Below, one piece after another: positions 22,015-34,511 of a DNA stretch of 36,256 bases. Under the pieces are notes generated by a model that was not told where the DNA came from, did not search any database, and worked only from the letters and a program-made list of their open reading frames with translations. The DNA is from Saccoglossus kowalevskii. Taxonomy: Eukaryota; Hemichordata; Enteropneusta; Harrimaniidae. The stretch covers positions 941,495-977,750 of the forward strand of contig NW_003130355.1 of assembly GCF_000003605.2 (NCBI RefSeq), written 5' to 3'. The position numbers and the translations under genes are program-made. Numbering within the stretch: the first letter of the stretch is position 1; each line of letters begins with the position of its first letter.

Positions 22015-22090
22015 TTTGTCTTGTAAAGCGCCTATGAACATTTATTTTGGATATATGGCGCTATATAAGTGCATACTTATTATTTAATAA
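22015..22090 (+). repeat. SINE/MITE-like 3' tail
   Basis: The motif cttgtaaagcgcctatgaac is followed after a short spacer by ggcgctatataagtgc and a tattattt tail. This arrangement, GCGCC/GGCGC able to pair and then TATATAAG and an A/T repeat, is a widespread end structure of short interspersed elements in animal genomes. The upstream body is not recognisable. Confidence 0.45.
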
Positions 22091-22909
22091 TATTTCGATA
22101 CAAATTAATTGTCACTAGCTACAGGACTGATTGATTTTGCTCCATGTTTGTTAATAGTTCACCTGACTCCGTTATCTAATATCTATAATCAAAACAGATA
22201 CAACATTTCTAGTTTAAGGTGAATTATAATGTATTCATCAAAATACAATATTTCAGTGCACCTGGGTTAGGGATGTTTTCGCCTTCACCACGAATTCGAA
22301 CCCGTATTGTATTTATAATGTTTCCCATATATTTTGTATGAACTTCTAATTGATCATTATAGAAAGCCTCGTTTATAATGATAGAAATACCATCCGGATT
22401 ATTTTAATCTCTCGCAAATTCGGCGTTATAAGTGCCAATAAGCATACAATGCTTCCAGGTGTGTCTTTTCTACAAAAAATAAATAACGCATGTTGAAAAA
22501 AAAACTGTAAAGAATCCCGCCTTGCCGACAAAAAATATAGAATTATATTCACATCCACTTGAAATATTGAGTAGCCCCGATAAGATGTAAGCCCGCGGTG
22601 TATTTTTCATTAAAAGAAAGCGAACCTTTATGTACCGAGTCACTACGAGTTCAGAGGTGAAAATGTTTCCAATGTGATCCACATTATTGAAGTTTATAAT
22701 ACTTACAAATAGTAAATTTGATTTTATATCTGTGGTTTTCGGTCTTTATTCCGGAGCACCTCCACCAACAGTTTAATTTAAATCAGATTGTTTGAGATCT
22801 TGCGTCTATGGATTACCACAGAAAATCTAAGAACCACTTTTTAATGAAAAGTGATGATTATGACCATTATGCAAAACAGGCTAGTACGCTCGAATTTCCA
22901 TCCTAAAAC

Positions 22910-23310
22910 ACCCCGAAAATCAGGTATTTAGCATTTTTCCTATACACATTTATACCAAGTCTTATTGAAATGTAATAATTGTTTTACGAGCTATAGGTAG
23001 AGAATTGGGTAATTATTATGCACATATTTCAACCAAAGTTCACTGAAATGTTATTACCTGTACTTAATAAGTATTAGCAATATTGTTGTGCAAATTATGT
23101 AGTTAATATGCACAGATTTGAATATATAACTAATAACGTCCGTGGATTGCTATTACGCATATATATACCAAGTTTCATTGGTACATAGACGCTTTAGGAG
23201 TTTCATTTAACTGTAATAACTAGAAGAACCGAAAGTTGACGAATCATTATGTAAATTAGATAATTAATAAACACAGATTTGAACCCAAATCAAAAAAAAA
23301 AAAAAAATGC
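22910..23310. repeat. Degenerate repeats with recurring ATGCACA.ATTT.AA phrase
   Basis: Phrases recur: atgcacatatttcaaccaaa (about 23018), atgcacagatttgaat (about 23109) and aacacagatttgaaccca (about 23270). accaagtcttattgaaatg and accaagtttcattggtac also appear. Spacing is uneven (about 90 and 160 bp). The segment ends near a run of 15 A. It looks like an old, decayed repeat or element. Confidence 0.4.
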
Positions 23311-26300
23311 ACGAGTCCAGAGAACCTATGTATCAAGGTCCTGCACCCAAATTTGACACTACTGTACATGACGCGGCAATGCTTTCGCTAGCTACGTAGT
23401 AGCTACGTAGCTGCCATCTTGCAATGTACATTGTAGTGACATTATTGGAGGTTTGTTGTGTAAGAACACAATAAAACTATATGCTTTTGAAATGCTTAAA
23501 ATATTATTTCTTTCAATGATAAAGTTATGAACTTTGAATTGCGGTAATGTTTATACAGGTCATGTCGACCATTTTGTCCGATCGAACAATCACAAATATT
23601 ACCAAAAATCCACAACAGAATGCTCTTATAAAGACAACAAATGTACTTACCACTGTCGCCGCTACAATCCAATGTTGAGCTAATTCTATGAAGGAAATAT
23701 CGACTAAAGGAAATATTTAGCTGTGCGCGAAAACCGTCCAAATATACAGCGCCCTCTATACACTTATTTAAAAGAAATTGTGGTTGTTGCATACAAATTA
23801 GGCACCCTAGCGTACTGCCAAATCTCAGCGGAGAGCAATCGCATGGGAAGAAGGAACTGTTGACACATCATAGGTTGTCATGGACACAGAAATAGTTTAA
23901 CACTTGCAATGGCAATTTAAAAATATGATCTCTTTTCTGTAGTCAAAATCCACTGTTTGTGACCCTTCTAAAGAGACCAGTGCACATGAGAAAAAGTCTC
24001 AATATTTTCACTTGAATTTTGCCAGTGGTATGTCTTGCATACAGGAAGGGAAAGGCGAGACAGTTCTCAAAGGAGCATCTTACAAAATGGGTTGGTGCAG
24101 GAGTTGTTGAAGGGCTCAATCATTAAATGACACGTAGAAACAGCATGATCATAGCTCTATTGCAGTTCCCGTCAATGTTTTAGACTCACTCGCACATTTA
24201 CTCTATAAATCGCATGTTGTAACCATTTCTAATATCTTTTTGCTTTGACTTCCAGCAATGAATCACGTGCCGTGTTGTTTGGTGACAACGACACAGTTTT
24301 AAAATGCATGACTTGAAGATGAAGGTTTCCTGAAATACTTTGAAGGGACAACTATTGATTTTCTTTTGACAGTGAGACACTATAAATCACCGTGCACCTT
24401 TTACTTTTACATGAAACGTATAGCTCCATAGTGTAGTCTCACTAATCCCCAAAGGCGTTTGAATACAAATTACAAAATTGTTCAGTGCCACCTGCAGTGT
24501 CTGTCCCGGCTATATTCGTCAATTCTGGACCGGAGTCAAGAATTATAGACAGAAGTTTAAAATACACAAAATGTGTCTACTAAGGTAAAGGTTACGTAAT
24601 ATTCAGGACATATAAATCAGCTGCGCATATTCGTAAATATCACTGAAGTGTTGACAAACTTTACATTGTATTTACTATTATAATATATCATTTAGTGGAC
24701 CAACTATTCATTGCTCTTTAAATTATTTTAATGACATAGTTATAATAAAATAAACGGAAAATATGCATTTACAAGTCCAGTCCTGCAGTGACAAGGTTCA
24801 TGGTTAATACACAGCTGTGGTAGTGATGCTTACACATAAAGAAGCATGGTGTGTGCATATAATTTTACATATGTAACCGGGTGTTTTGTATGTATCCAAT
24901 ATTGAGCAATTAGTACAATCTTTGCCTGTGAGTGAATATGCATCAAAATAACTGATGTCATTATCTAGTCATATGATTGTTGTCTGTGAATTGTATTTTG
25001 TCATTCACAGCGTTGTTCATTTACTGTAAAACTTTTTTTTGTCACTGGCGCGTGTTTTTATATAAAATCAGTTAGCCATTCTGTGGGATATTGTTTGCCC
25101 TTTTGAAAGTGATACGGATCATTTGATTATTTGGGGCAACATGTGAAGAACAAAAGAATGTCGAAGAATGATTTTCTGGTTTTCCATGCACTATGCATTG
25201 GTGTTGGAAATTATGAACTATTGACATAACACGAGAGATGTATTGTGTTGGTAAATATGCTGGATGACTTATGTTGCAATTAGGGCCACGCGATAGAGAA
25301 GCGCCCACGAATTTGAAACTCATTGATAGCAAGGTACTATCACTGCGTAACTACGTCTGACGGAACTAAGAAATATGCCAACGTGTATATTTTCGTATGG
25401 TGCTGCTCATCTGCCATCTTACACTGGTATAGCTAGAGGTAAAACACTGAATACCAATATATAAAAGTATCCCCAACGGAATACGTATGAGATCACTCCA
25501 GGGGCTATTCCTAAATAAGGAGGGGGAATTAATTAGCTTGTTGTTATTTAAACAATTCTTCTGATCTATAATATTGAGAGTACGCCATTTAATTGTGGGA
25601 TTGTGTACTTGATGCATGACTGTTTTAAGATGAGTACATTAAAAGCATGTTATATTGCTATTGAAAAAAAAGCCTTAGCACTCATTACCAAATGAGGTTT
25701 TAATTTGTGAACTCATCAAACACAGAAATTATCCCAAGTTAACACATAGTGATTTGAGTGACCCATAAATATCATGTTTTATATTATTTTTATATGTTTT
25801 TCCTCAAACTAGGGATTACTGAAAATATCACTTGACCCGGCTGTGTACATGGAAGAAGTTGTGATTGTAACTAGTTACTTAATGTATGTCAACTTGTTCA
25901 TTGACTACCCGGGTGATGAATAGTTTGTATGGATGTTGATTAATTAATTGTTCTGTCTCAGATTTGTTGACCCATAGCAATCACGGTTTTTCCTGCAATA
26001 ACCAGAAGAACCACGAGGCTTGTTTTTACCTCGTCATTGCATACAATGTGGTTACAAACACCATGGTTACATAGATCAATGTACACGATGAGAATGGCAT
26101 ACCATTTTGGAGGCGAAACAGTTTTCGACGCTCTATCACTCTTAGCGAGATATCTGCGGCCATGTACATATTTAAAAATAATTTAATAGTTTCAATTGAA
26201 TGTATGGCGGTTCTAAATTGAGCAGTCAAATACCGTAATGTAAATATCACCACTCCCACAACGCCATGGATCCAAGCTTACTTCGAACAATATCTTGCGT

Positions 26301-29300
26301 GTGCCCTATATAAGCTTTGAATATAACTTTTTATGATATTCTGTATAACTTGCATATTCTTTCAAATTTGCACCTAAATTGTAGAAAATGATTTGAGAGC
26401 ACAGTATAAATGATACTATTTAAATGTTAAGGTTGATTGTTTAGCAAGTATCTTCCACTTCAGACATTAACAAGTAATTCTTGTGAACCTGCAACAATAA
26501 AACAGTCCGACTAATACATATTTGAGGAAATAAAAACATGTTTCACTCTCCACGAAAAAACAGTGAATTAGTCTATTCTCAAACTCTCATTCTATAATGC
26601 ATAACACAATATCTGCTCCTGAAATTGTTATGTCAGTATCTGATTACATTCAAAAACCGGAATGTGCTTACACGTTAATAGAATTTGTTTATTGTTGAAA
26701 GAGCTTTTGTCAACAAAGATCTTAATTGCAACGTTAATAAATCATTATTCTTGTAATTGAATACAAATAAGGTTTAATATTCGACGACTTGGGATTTGTT
26801 TATATGTTACGACTTTCAGTTGCTTCACCACTCATGTTACCGTGTAACTGCAAGATAATGTACAGTAATTGTGTAATTATCCAGACATTCTGACTGGTTA
26901 CTTGCGATAACCTTGGAAAGATAACTGACTGTAACATTATATATACGTTGTCAGAAAGCAAGTATCATTGGTTTATATTTTTATTCTTTTTCGCCATCAC
27001 ATTACATACAAATTGGTGTAAACAATATAGTTTTAACAATACCTGGAACAAATGAACCCTTTTATTATTAACATATCATAATACATAATTCCCATATTGG
27101 TTAAACACGTATTTGAAAGGTATCCTTCTGATAAGTGCCAGTAAAGGCATACAATGTTGATATTGGCTTCTATCATTAACGACTGAACATAATCAATAAC
27201 TCATTTGGTTTGAAAAACACCATTGCGAGATAGTAAACACATGCAGATACAACTGAGAAAAAAATAACTCGGCCGTTTCTCATACATGTCGAGTGTAAGA
27301 ACACAAGTCTACTTTAGCTAATTTGCTTAATTCTATTAGCAGTTGGGTGCAGATAATGTTGATCAGCTCAATAGACTATGCCAATTTTGCATGAACATTT
27401 CAACCAAAAACGAACGAAACAATAATAATAACAATAAAAACATTGCGGAATATGACTGAATGTTGGATATCATACTGTATTTTGACTTTGAGAAAAACAT
27501 AAAACATACATATACCTAATTTGGTAAAGTTTACAACATAACCAGACAAGTTTTTGTTTACAATTAGTGCTAGCAGTATACACATATTATTTATGTACAA
27601 TACAATTTTAAAATGAATAGGAAATATGTACATTGTCATGGTCAAGGTGTATATAACAATTCAAATGTGTACCGTATGGGTGTAATTGATATCCTGTGCA
27701 TTCAATATATTTGAACAACCGTCAACTTTGTGTATATTCGCGAGTCGTTATATATGTCGTACAAAGTGTGCTTGAGATCATTATGATCTGGTGAAAAAAA
27801 AGAAAATTGTAGGAAAAAAACATAGTGAACTAAAACGTTTCATTACAAGGAACCTTGCAATCATCACAATTCCCGAACCTCATTCATTTTCAACTCTCCT
27901 GTTGAGTTGACGCGTATATACAAAGATGAACTTGATACTTCGAAACAATCTGTCAAAAAATAAACAGACAAACTGCTCTCTGATTGGTCTGATTGTGGTT
28001 TGGTAACTAATTAGACATAATTCTGAAAGTATCTTGGTATTGACTTCAATATAGTTATTCAATCCACGAATTTTAATTTAATTCAACTCTTAAGCGGACA
28101 AGCTACTGATATTTACTGTTATGGTCAGGGCGGCGTACGGGTCTATCTATACCTAAGCGAGGGTATCGAGATAATTTCAAACACATACAGACGCCGATTG
28201 GTTCCGTACGCTCGATTGCTGTTTGAGAATTAACAAAGTTCACGAACCAGCCACGGCAGATGACAGCCATTATTTGTCGTTTGCGTAATTCTGAAAAAAA
28301 AAAAAATTCGAGCATTTCTGTTTACTTCATACTACTAGAGAGTCCTTATTTGAAAATCACGTTTACATAAGGACTAAACCCCTTTGTGTGATATTCACAC
28401 TTGGGGACGAATTCTAAAACCGTAGCGTATCGTCTTTTTATGAAAACGGATTGCGTAACTAAAAACACGCCATCGACCAATTAGAACTACGTATACAAGC
28501 AATTGAACTACTGGTATAATATAATACATTATAATATTGCTCAGATGGCGATGTTTACTTCGATAATTATTTCGCTAATTCCATATCTTGCTATGCTATC
28601 ACACAATAATGGGGAGCGCGTCTATGAGTACTTAAATAAATACAGTATTCGATATATGATATACGCTATAGTGTATATGATATATTGCTAGAATTAAAAT
28701 GAATTTCACGATTGGCGTTTAAAATTATGCAAATTCAGATAAAGCTAGTCAAATTTACTGTGGAATTTTGGCAGAATATTTACTGGAATTCCTCGCCAAT
28801 CCAAACTCGTCTCAAACACTCTATGTACTCATATATGGGCGCATAGCACATATAAATCATTGTATTGTGACGTTGTATGTTTAAATTTTTGCCATAGTGC
28901 TACCTGACTAGCATTACATCGCGATCTACTATGACAAGATTGCGCGTAATTTGTTTAATTAACGGCGACACATGCATGTATATTTAATAATAACTTCACA
29001 ATTTTATCTTCGGGTGCAACGACTGGTTCTTGCCAATCTATCATCGCGCCAAATGTAAACAAGTCTAACGACCTATATGGAGCAAAATATGTCTATGGCC
29101 ATTATGGTTTGGCGGGTCGATCATTATTGTTTAGATAAATCACAGTGGATGGTATTTGATACATACTTGAAATAAGACGGCATTGAAGTATAGACGGTAT
29201 TGAAATCATCCTCTCTGCAAATGCCTCGCGATAGCGATTTAATGACACCGTGGAACTGCTTTCATGAAGTATCACAACATAATAAATAAACGCTACATTT

Positions 29301-29979
29301 GTATTTGATTTTAACCTAATTACAAAGAATAAATACATTTGTACTTGAATTGATTACTGGATACATATTATATGTAGGTTATATTCATTAATGATACAAT
29401 ATCTACACTCAGAAATCACGTAAATCTGTGTCGATGATTAAATATGATCATAATCAATATAATTATATTAAACTAGATAAAACAAATAATTGAAAACCAA
29501 AACTGAATAATACAATGTTGTGTATTCACTTGGTTATATTAATGATATACAACATAGTTAACTGTACGTACCGTGGTCCAACTGCGAGCGAGACATTATA
29601 TATTTGACACGCGACTGAACAGCTGAACGGGGCAATACATTAACAATGTTTCAGAAAAATTATAATCTGAAGTTTAATAAGAGGTATTCGAATGATCAAT
29701 AACGACAACACACTCAAGCAAAACTCTAATTAAATTGTACATTTTTTAATGTATATGCAATTATATTTTGAATATAAACAATCCACCACTGTTTCTTGTG
29801 AAACATCTGTAAAACATTGACCTGTAGCACGCATACCATTGGTTAGTGGATGTTGTAGATATGAGAACAAAGTCACACATAGCGATACAATTTAGAACTA
29901 TTACAAACAGCGAGTTCAAATTTGAAACCATTGCCCTTTTCATTGTATTACATTGTCCATGCTAATATTGGATAATTAA

Positions 29980-30104
29980 AGCGCGGTGGTCGTCGTGCAG
30001 CGCGTGTTCGATTTTCATGTAAATAAACAATGTATTTTACACGCGTTGTATGCGTCGCTATGAGTGCCATATCGAACAGGACTTGGCGCGACGACCACCG
30101 CCCT
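29980..30104. mobile_element. MITE copy, 125 bp, intact TTAA flanks
   Basis: The left end AGCGCGGTGGTCGTCGTG is preceded by TTAA (29976-29979). The right end in reverse complement is AGGGCGGTGGTCGTCGCG, followed by TTAA (30105-30108); 16 of 18 terminal bases match. The inner arms also share tgttcgat. Same family as the copies at 15.7 and 16.1 kb, and the best preserved one. Confidence 0.8.
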
Positions 30105-30607
30105 TTAAATCACACGTTTTGTGCAGCTTAAATGTAAGCTCTTCTTTTCGACCTAATAATTCGTCGGTGTCATTGCTTGAAAAAATGAGGTCAGGCCCTG
30201 AACAATGCATCACCACAAGTGATATCCGACCCTTGAATTTAATTTCATAGTTTGCGGTACACCAATTTGATCGTTAAATCTTCATTGATTTTTTTTTGAT
30301 GTCTTTGATTTCCTTCTATTTCCTGGATTAGTATAAACATCAGGACAACCACGGTGCACACAGAACCCAACTGTACGAGTTTGGAGCCCCGGAACAATAT
30401 ATCCTGTCTGTTCGCTGATAATATACCTTATAACACATCACTCGTTAATACTGTACTGTAATTGGTCAAAACAGGATCACGTGTTATCGGCTAAATTACC
30501 ATAGTAGCACCATGGAAATTGGAAATTAATAGTTCCCTAGGGAGACTAGTACATCAACTAGTGCCCGGGGATGACGTCTCTCGTCACTTGATCGTGTGAT
30601 TTCCAAT

Positions 30608-30855
30608 ATGTCGTCTGCTAGTTCGGTCGCTAATATCGATGGTCCGCGTCGAAAGACTGTACGATTTAGCTTCAGTTCAGAAGAAGAACTTGACACACTA
30701 GTAGAAAATAAATGTGCACCGAAGACGAAGGACGCAATCAGGTTTTATAGAAGCATCTTTACATCGTTTATTAAGAAATCGGGACACCACTAGCAGACGT
30801 CGAGAAGAAGATGGCAGACGATCTATGCACGTTTTTCCGGCAATTCTACGTGTAA
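30608..30855 (+). pseudogene. Fragment resembling DUF3504/Crypton-type N-terminal domain, frameshifted
   Basis: From ATG 30608 the frame encodes RRKTVRFSFSSEEELDTLVE, then KTKDAIRFYRSIFTSFIKK, ending SGHH and TAG at 30791-30793. In another frame from 30790 the sequence continues LADVEKKMADDLCTFFRQFY to a TAA at 30853-30855. Together the order (acidic helix, T-K-(x)n-F-x-x-(F/W) helix, then a helix ending L..F..QFY) resembles the N-terminal DNA-binding part of Crypton tyrosine-recombinase-derived DUF3504 proteins (as in KIAA1958/ZMYM relatives). The frame change and early stop suggest a broken copy; a sequencing error or a short real exon is possible. The rest of the domain is not seen downstream. 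Recognition is from pattern only. Confidence 0.4.
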
Positions 30856-31403
30856 TGTGTTATGAAACACGTATGTGTTTAATATACGGGTTTCAGGATT
30901 AGATATACTATTCTTCGTATACGAACGAGTATACGAGTTATTTCATAGTTGGACAGAATGTCAGATGGAGCAGAAGTTCAAAAATTGTATATCATTGCAT
31001 CTCACACACCTTCTTATCAATGTATATCTCGTCATCCGCCATTAAGTGTTGCTCCTGTACGATTTGGATGAATTCTAATGAATCTTACCATACTCACCAT
31101 GAAATGTTGCCCGGGTTGCGTGTTAATATGTTACATTATCTGTACAAAATATCTCATACTGCTGCATCTATACTATTTCATTTTGTTCCAAGGGCTATCA
31201 TAACTGAGTAGGTCGCTTTGATTATGATTAAACTAGGCTTTTTTATATTCTGTTGTTTGGGACGTCATAGATTCGAATTGCGCATGCCCGTCTAGTCACT
31301 GTAACGTGCATTCACCACACGCTATTTTAGACAGGGAACGTTATATGTAGTATTTCTATTTCATCACAGAGCTATAAGAAGCAATTTTCCTATGTGTATC
31401 TTC

Positions 31404-32320
31404 CTAGACCATGCTACTTGCTTGCACGGAGTTTAACCTTGTTGTTGCAAAAGAAGAATTGTGAGATGAGGTCGTGTCTTGTCTTTTGCGAATCTTTTTG
31501 ATGCCAAGAGCCCGTAAGAATGCCGTTCGAAACTTGGTGGACATGATGTTATATATTATTGGGTTTATGGATGAGTTCATGTAGGTGAAAATACGGCAGA
31601 TAATAACAAGAGTGTACACGCCCTCAACACCGAGTGACATCTGTTGTTCCGCGGAACCGTATTTGAACCACAAGCTGACGACGCGTTGTGGAAGTAGACA
31701 GATGAAGAATAAGGCTACAACAACTATCAGCATGTAGACGACGCGCTTACGCATTTTCATTTGAGCGCGGAATGGATCAGGTGCGCGTTGTCTTGATGTA
31801 ACTCTGAGGGGGGTATATTCTGGTGGATTGCCACTGTCGCCGTCGTGTGATGTACCTCCGTAAATTTCCATGGAGTATTCCTCGTCCGCCGCCTCCTGTG
31901 TTTTCTTGTTGAACACTACTCTGTTGTTGCACTGGGCAGGCATCTTCTTATTCAGCGCAAGTGACACTCTTAAATATAGACCGACCAGTACAAACAATGG
32001 CAACAAGAAGAATATCACAGCGCAGGAAACGACGTATATCTCAGCAGGGAGAGAATCGTTGTACGTTCCACATTCATACAGCTCGTCACCATTTTCAGTG
32101 ATGTCATAAGTGGTATGCTGCGCCATGAATAGATACGGAATACTAGCTCCACACGCAATCAGCCATATTAGCCCACATATCCGTACTGTCTTCTTTGGTG
32201 TAATGGTGTATTGTGCCTTCAGTGGATAGCATATGGCAACGAACCGTTCAATAGCCACAGCTACCAGAGTCAGTATGGATGCCTGAGAAGCAGAGTATTC
32301 CAGGAAAGGTACCAGTTTAC
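31404..32320 (-). CDS. Peptide GPCR, TRH-receptor-like, last exon (TM3-TM7 and tail)
   Basis: Read on the minus strand, the acceptor cttttacag precedes the exon at 32320, whose first two bases complete a split codon, probably the TM3 Cys of CKLVPFLEY. It encodes 305 codons with a TAA-class stop at 31404-31406. Visible: TM3 ending AIERFVAICYPL (ERF in place of DRY), the ECL2 Cys in ELYECGTY, TM5, a long ICL3, TM6 with CLLPQRV (usual CWLP), TM7 NPIIYNIMSTKFR (NPxxY), a basic helix 8 and a Ser-rich tail ending SSMV, a possible class I PDZ ligand. Blocks such as RIFTYMNSSINPIIYN and ERFVAICYPLKAQ most resemble thyrotropin-releasing-hormone receptors; GHS-receptor relatives are the alternative. 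It acts at the plasma membrane through G proteins. The upstream exon(s) with TM1-TM2 were not found in 32321-36256. Confidence 0.9.
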
Positions 32321-34480
32321 CTGTAAAAGATAAATATATAATTAGAACTGTTATAGAAATCAGTCGTACACGTGCTATCGGGTTGTCTTTTGACCTGTTT
32401 CGTCTGATATTACAAAATGTTCACCTGTCAAATATCCATTATTTATGTTAAATGTCTTTTTAATCAGGTCGAAACAAAATTAAAACACAAGTGGAAAATG
32501 ACAATCTTGTGACACGACATAGCCCTTAGTTAACCAACCATTGATCTAAGCCCAATATAGTCGTATAGAGATTTCAACAAACTACTAGACATATAACTAT
32601 AGCAATATACATTTACACTCATGCATCGTAAATCTTTCAATCACTTTTCATTTTCGGAAAATTATATCTTAAACGTTCAATATATTATTGTTTAATAGCC
32701 TTACCAATTTGCTAGAAACTTGTTATGGTCCGTACATATTCGACCTATATTGTGTACGTGTATGGTTGCATTTAAACCCACATAGAAATGTAATTTCAGA
32801 TTGTTAAAACAATCACTTTCCTCTCATTCAGTATGAGCTTACATATAAACACATGGAATTGAACGAATGCTTTCCCAGCTATTGCTCTTTATCTAATATA
32901 ACGTTGTTAATATCAATAACAGTAAAAAACGATTTTTTTAATTAGAGTTAAGGTATCGATGGATATATTGTAATTAAAATGACGCGATACGTGTTGGTAA
33001 TTGAACGAGATCTTGACCGCCCTCACAAGCTAGCAACTGTAGACTTTCATGAGGAACACGGCAAAAAACACAAACACAAAAAACAAAAAAACAAGAAACA
33101 ATTTCTAAATATGAATTACAATGGATGTAGTTTAGCGCATACATATAAACAGGTGAAATAGCGAGCGAACTTTGAATCGACTTTATCTCTAATATCGGAC
33201 CAGTTTTATTTATGTAAGAGCGCGCAATTCCAAAGCATGATAAAGAACCTAAAGATGTTCGTTATTCAAAGAGATCTCCAACGGATTAATAAATCTATTT
33301 GTCATCTACAATCCCATAAAGCTTGTGATTTTGTATATTCTTCTGTGAAAGAATTTATCGCGCGTTCGTAGATCTAGTCATTAGTTTAAGAAAGTCAATG
33401 ATTCGTGTAAAAAATGAATAATGCTTCGTGATTAACGTTTCAGTAGGCGCAGGTGCCAACCTGCAAACCCTGTATTCTACTCAGGTTTTGACTTTATATA
33501 ACATTGGTTCGATTACTAATGAATACAACTTAATGAGCAACGTTGCAACAACTTTGAGTGATGTCGTCAGAGTCTAGATTAATACTAGCAAGTACACGTT
33601 TAAATCTAGGAGTGCTTCGGTAAAGTTCTTATGTATATATGCAGGATAAGCTAATGTGGCGCCAATTTTTAAGCAGATCAGGCTTTTATTTTTTGGTACA
33701 AAAGTAGACGAACATCAGTCTCAATCGATGCTTTAAAGACCTCATGTAAGTTATTTCCCAGAAAGAAATGCTTGTAGTATCCCACATATAGATCTGTAGT
33801 TAGCGCCTCCTGAGACAAGTGGGCTTCGCAGGTTTTTGAAGTGTTGTGAACCTGAGGCCAATTAGACAATAGTTTGCTTTGACATTATAGTGATCTAGAT
33901 TCGGGTGAGAATAGATTTGAGTACAAATATTGGGCAATGCGACGTATTTTGTAAATCAGTGGCCGTGTCATCCTTTAGTAACCATTTCCGTTCTTGTGCT
34001 ATTCCATATTGATGGTAAATGTTGTCGGTACATCATTTTGTCTATTTTATCTAACAACAACCTTTTTATATTCTTCTGTTATAATCTTCTGTTTTTTTCT
34101 AGATTATTCATACCCGGGTTATTTATGATAATGTGGTTCATTTTAGTGCAAAACGCATATTTCTATTGTTTGTAGATGTTTTTTAGCTTGGCGCTCAACT
34201 ATTTTGTGACTCCACATTTTTCTTCACTTGAAGCGTTTTTTGTTTGTTTATTCGCCACTCTTAGTTTACAATAATTCTCGAAGGAACAATAGCTTAAGTT
34301 AATACATCAGACAAGATTGTGATTACTTGAAGTGAAGCGATCAGGCATAGATTGTTTATGTTGAATCGGGTAGATTTGATACTTATTGTCAGGGACTTTA
34401 ATATGTATTTCATTCTTCGTACATATATGGTAGTAGGTTGATGTGTGTGGTTTAGAACTGTCCGGCATGTCAATAAATAG
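32321..34480. other. Non-coding, probably GPCR intron
   Basis: The exon acceptor at 32321-32322 (minus strand) implies that this is intron. No TM1-TM2-like coding segment was seen on the minus strand, and no other supportable gene. Confidence 0.55.
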
Positions 34481-34486
34481 GTTGAG

Positions 34487-34511
34487 GGCGCAGATAAAGA
34501 CCCACCCCGCT
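34487..34511 (-). mobile_element. Degraded MITE end
   Basis: GGGCGCAGATAAAGACCCAC followed by CCCGCT and gTAA aligns with the element end at about 10675-10703 with a few substitutions and one inserted base. The opposite end was not found. Confidence 0.5.

Larger units (their letters stand above)
19641..30600. other. Gene-poor stretch with scattered repeats
   Basis: Eleven kilobases without an open frame I can assign to a family. Items inside are listed separately: a SINE-like tail at 22.0 kb, degenerate repeats at 22.9-23.3 kb and a MITE at 30.0 kb. The longest frames (under 100 codons, for example on the minus strand at 23496-23792 and 25072-25332) show no recognisable motifs. The first of these has a good minus-strand donor-like sequence (gtaagta near 23645) and remains unexplained. 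Confidence 0.6.

Noticed and set aside
23496-23792. 98-codon minus-strand frame with a donor-like gtaagta
   Set aside because: No domain and no partner exon seen; kept only as an unexplained frame in the intergenic entry.
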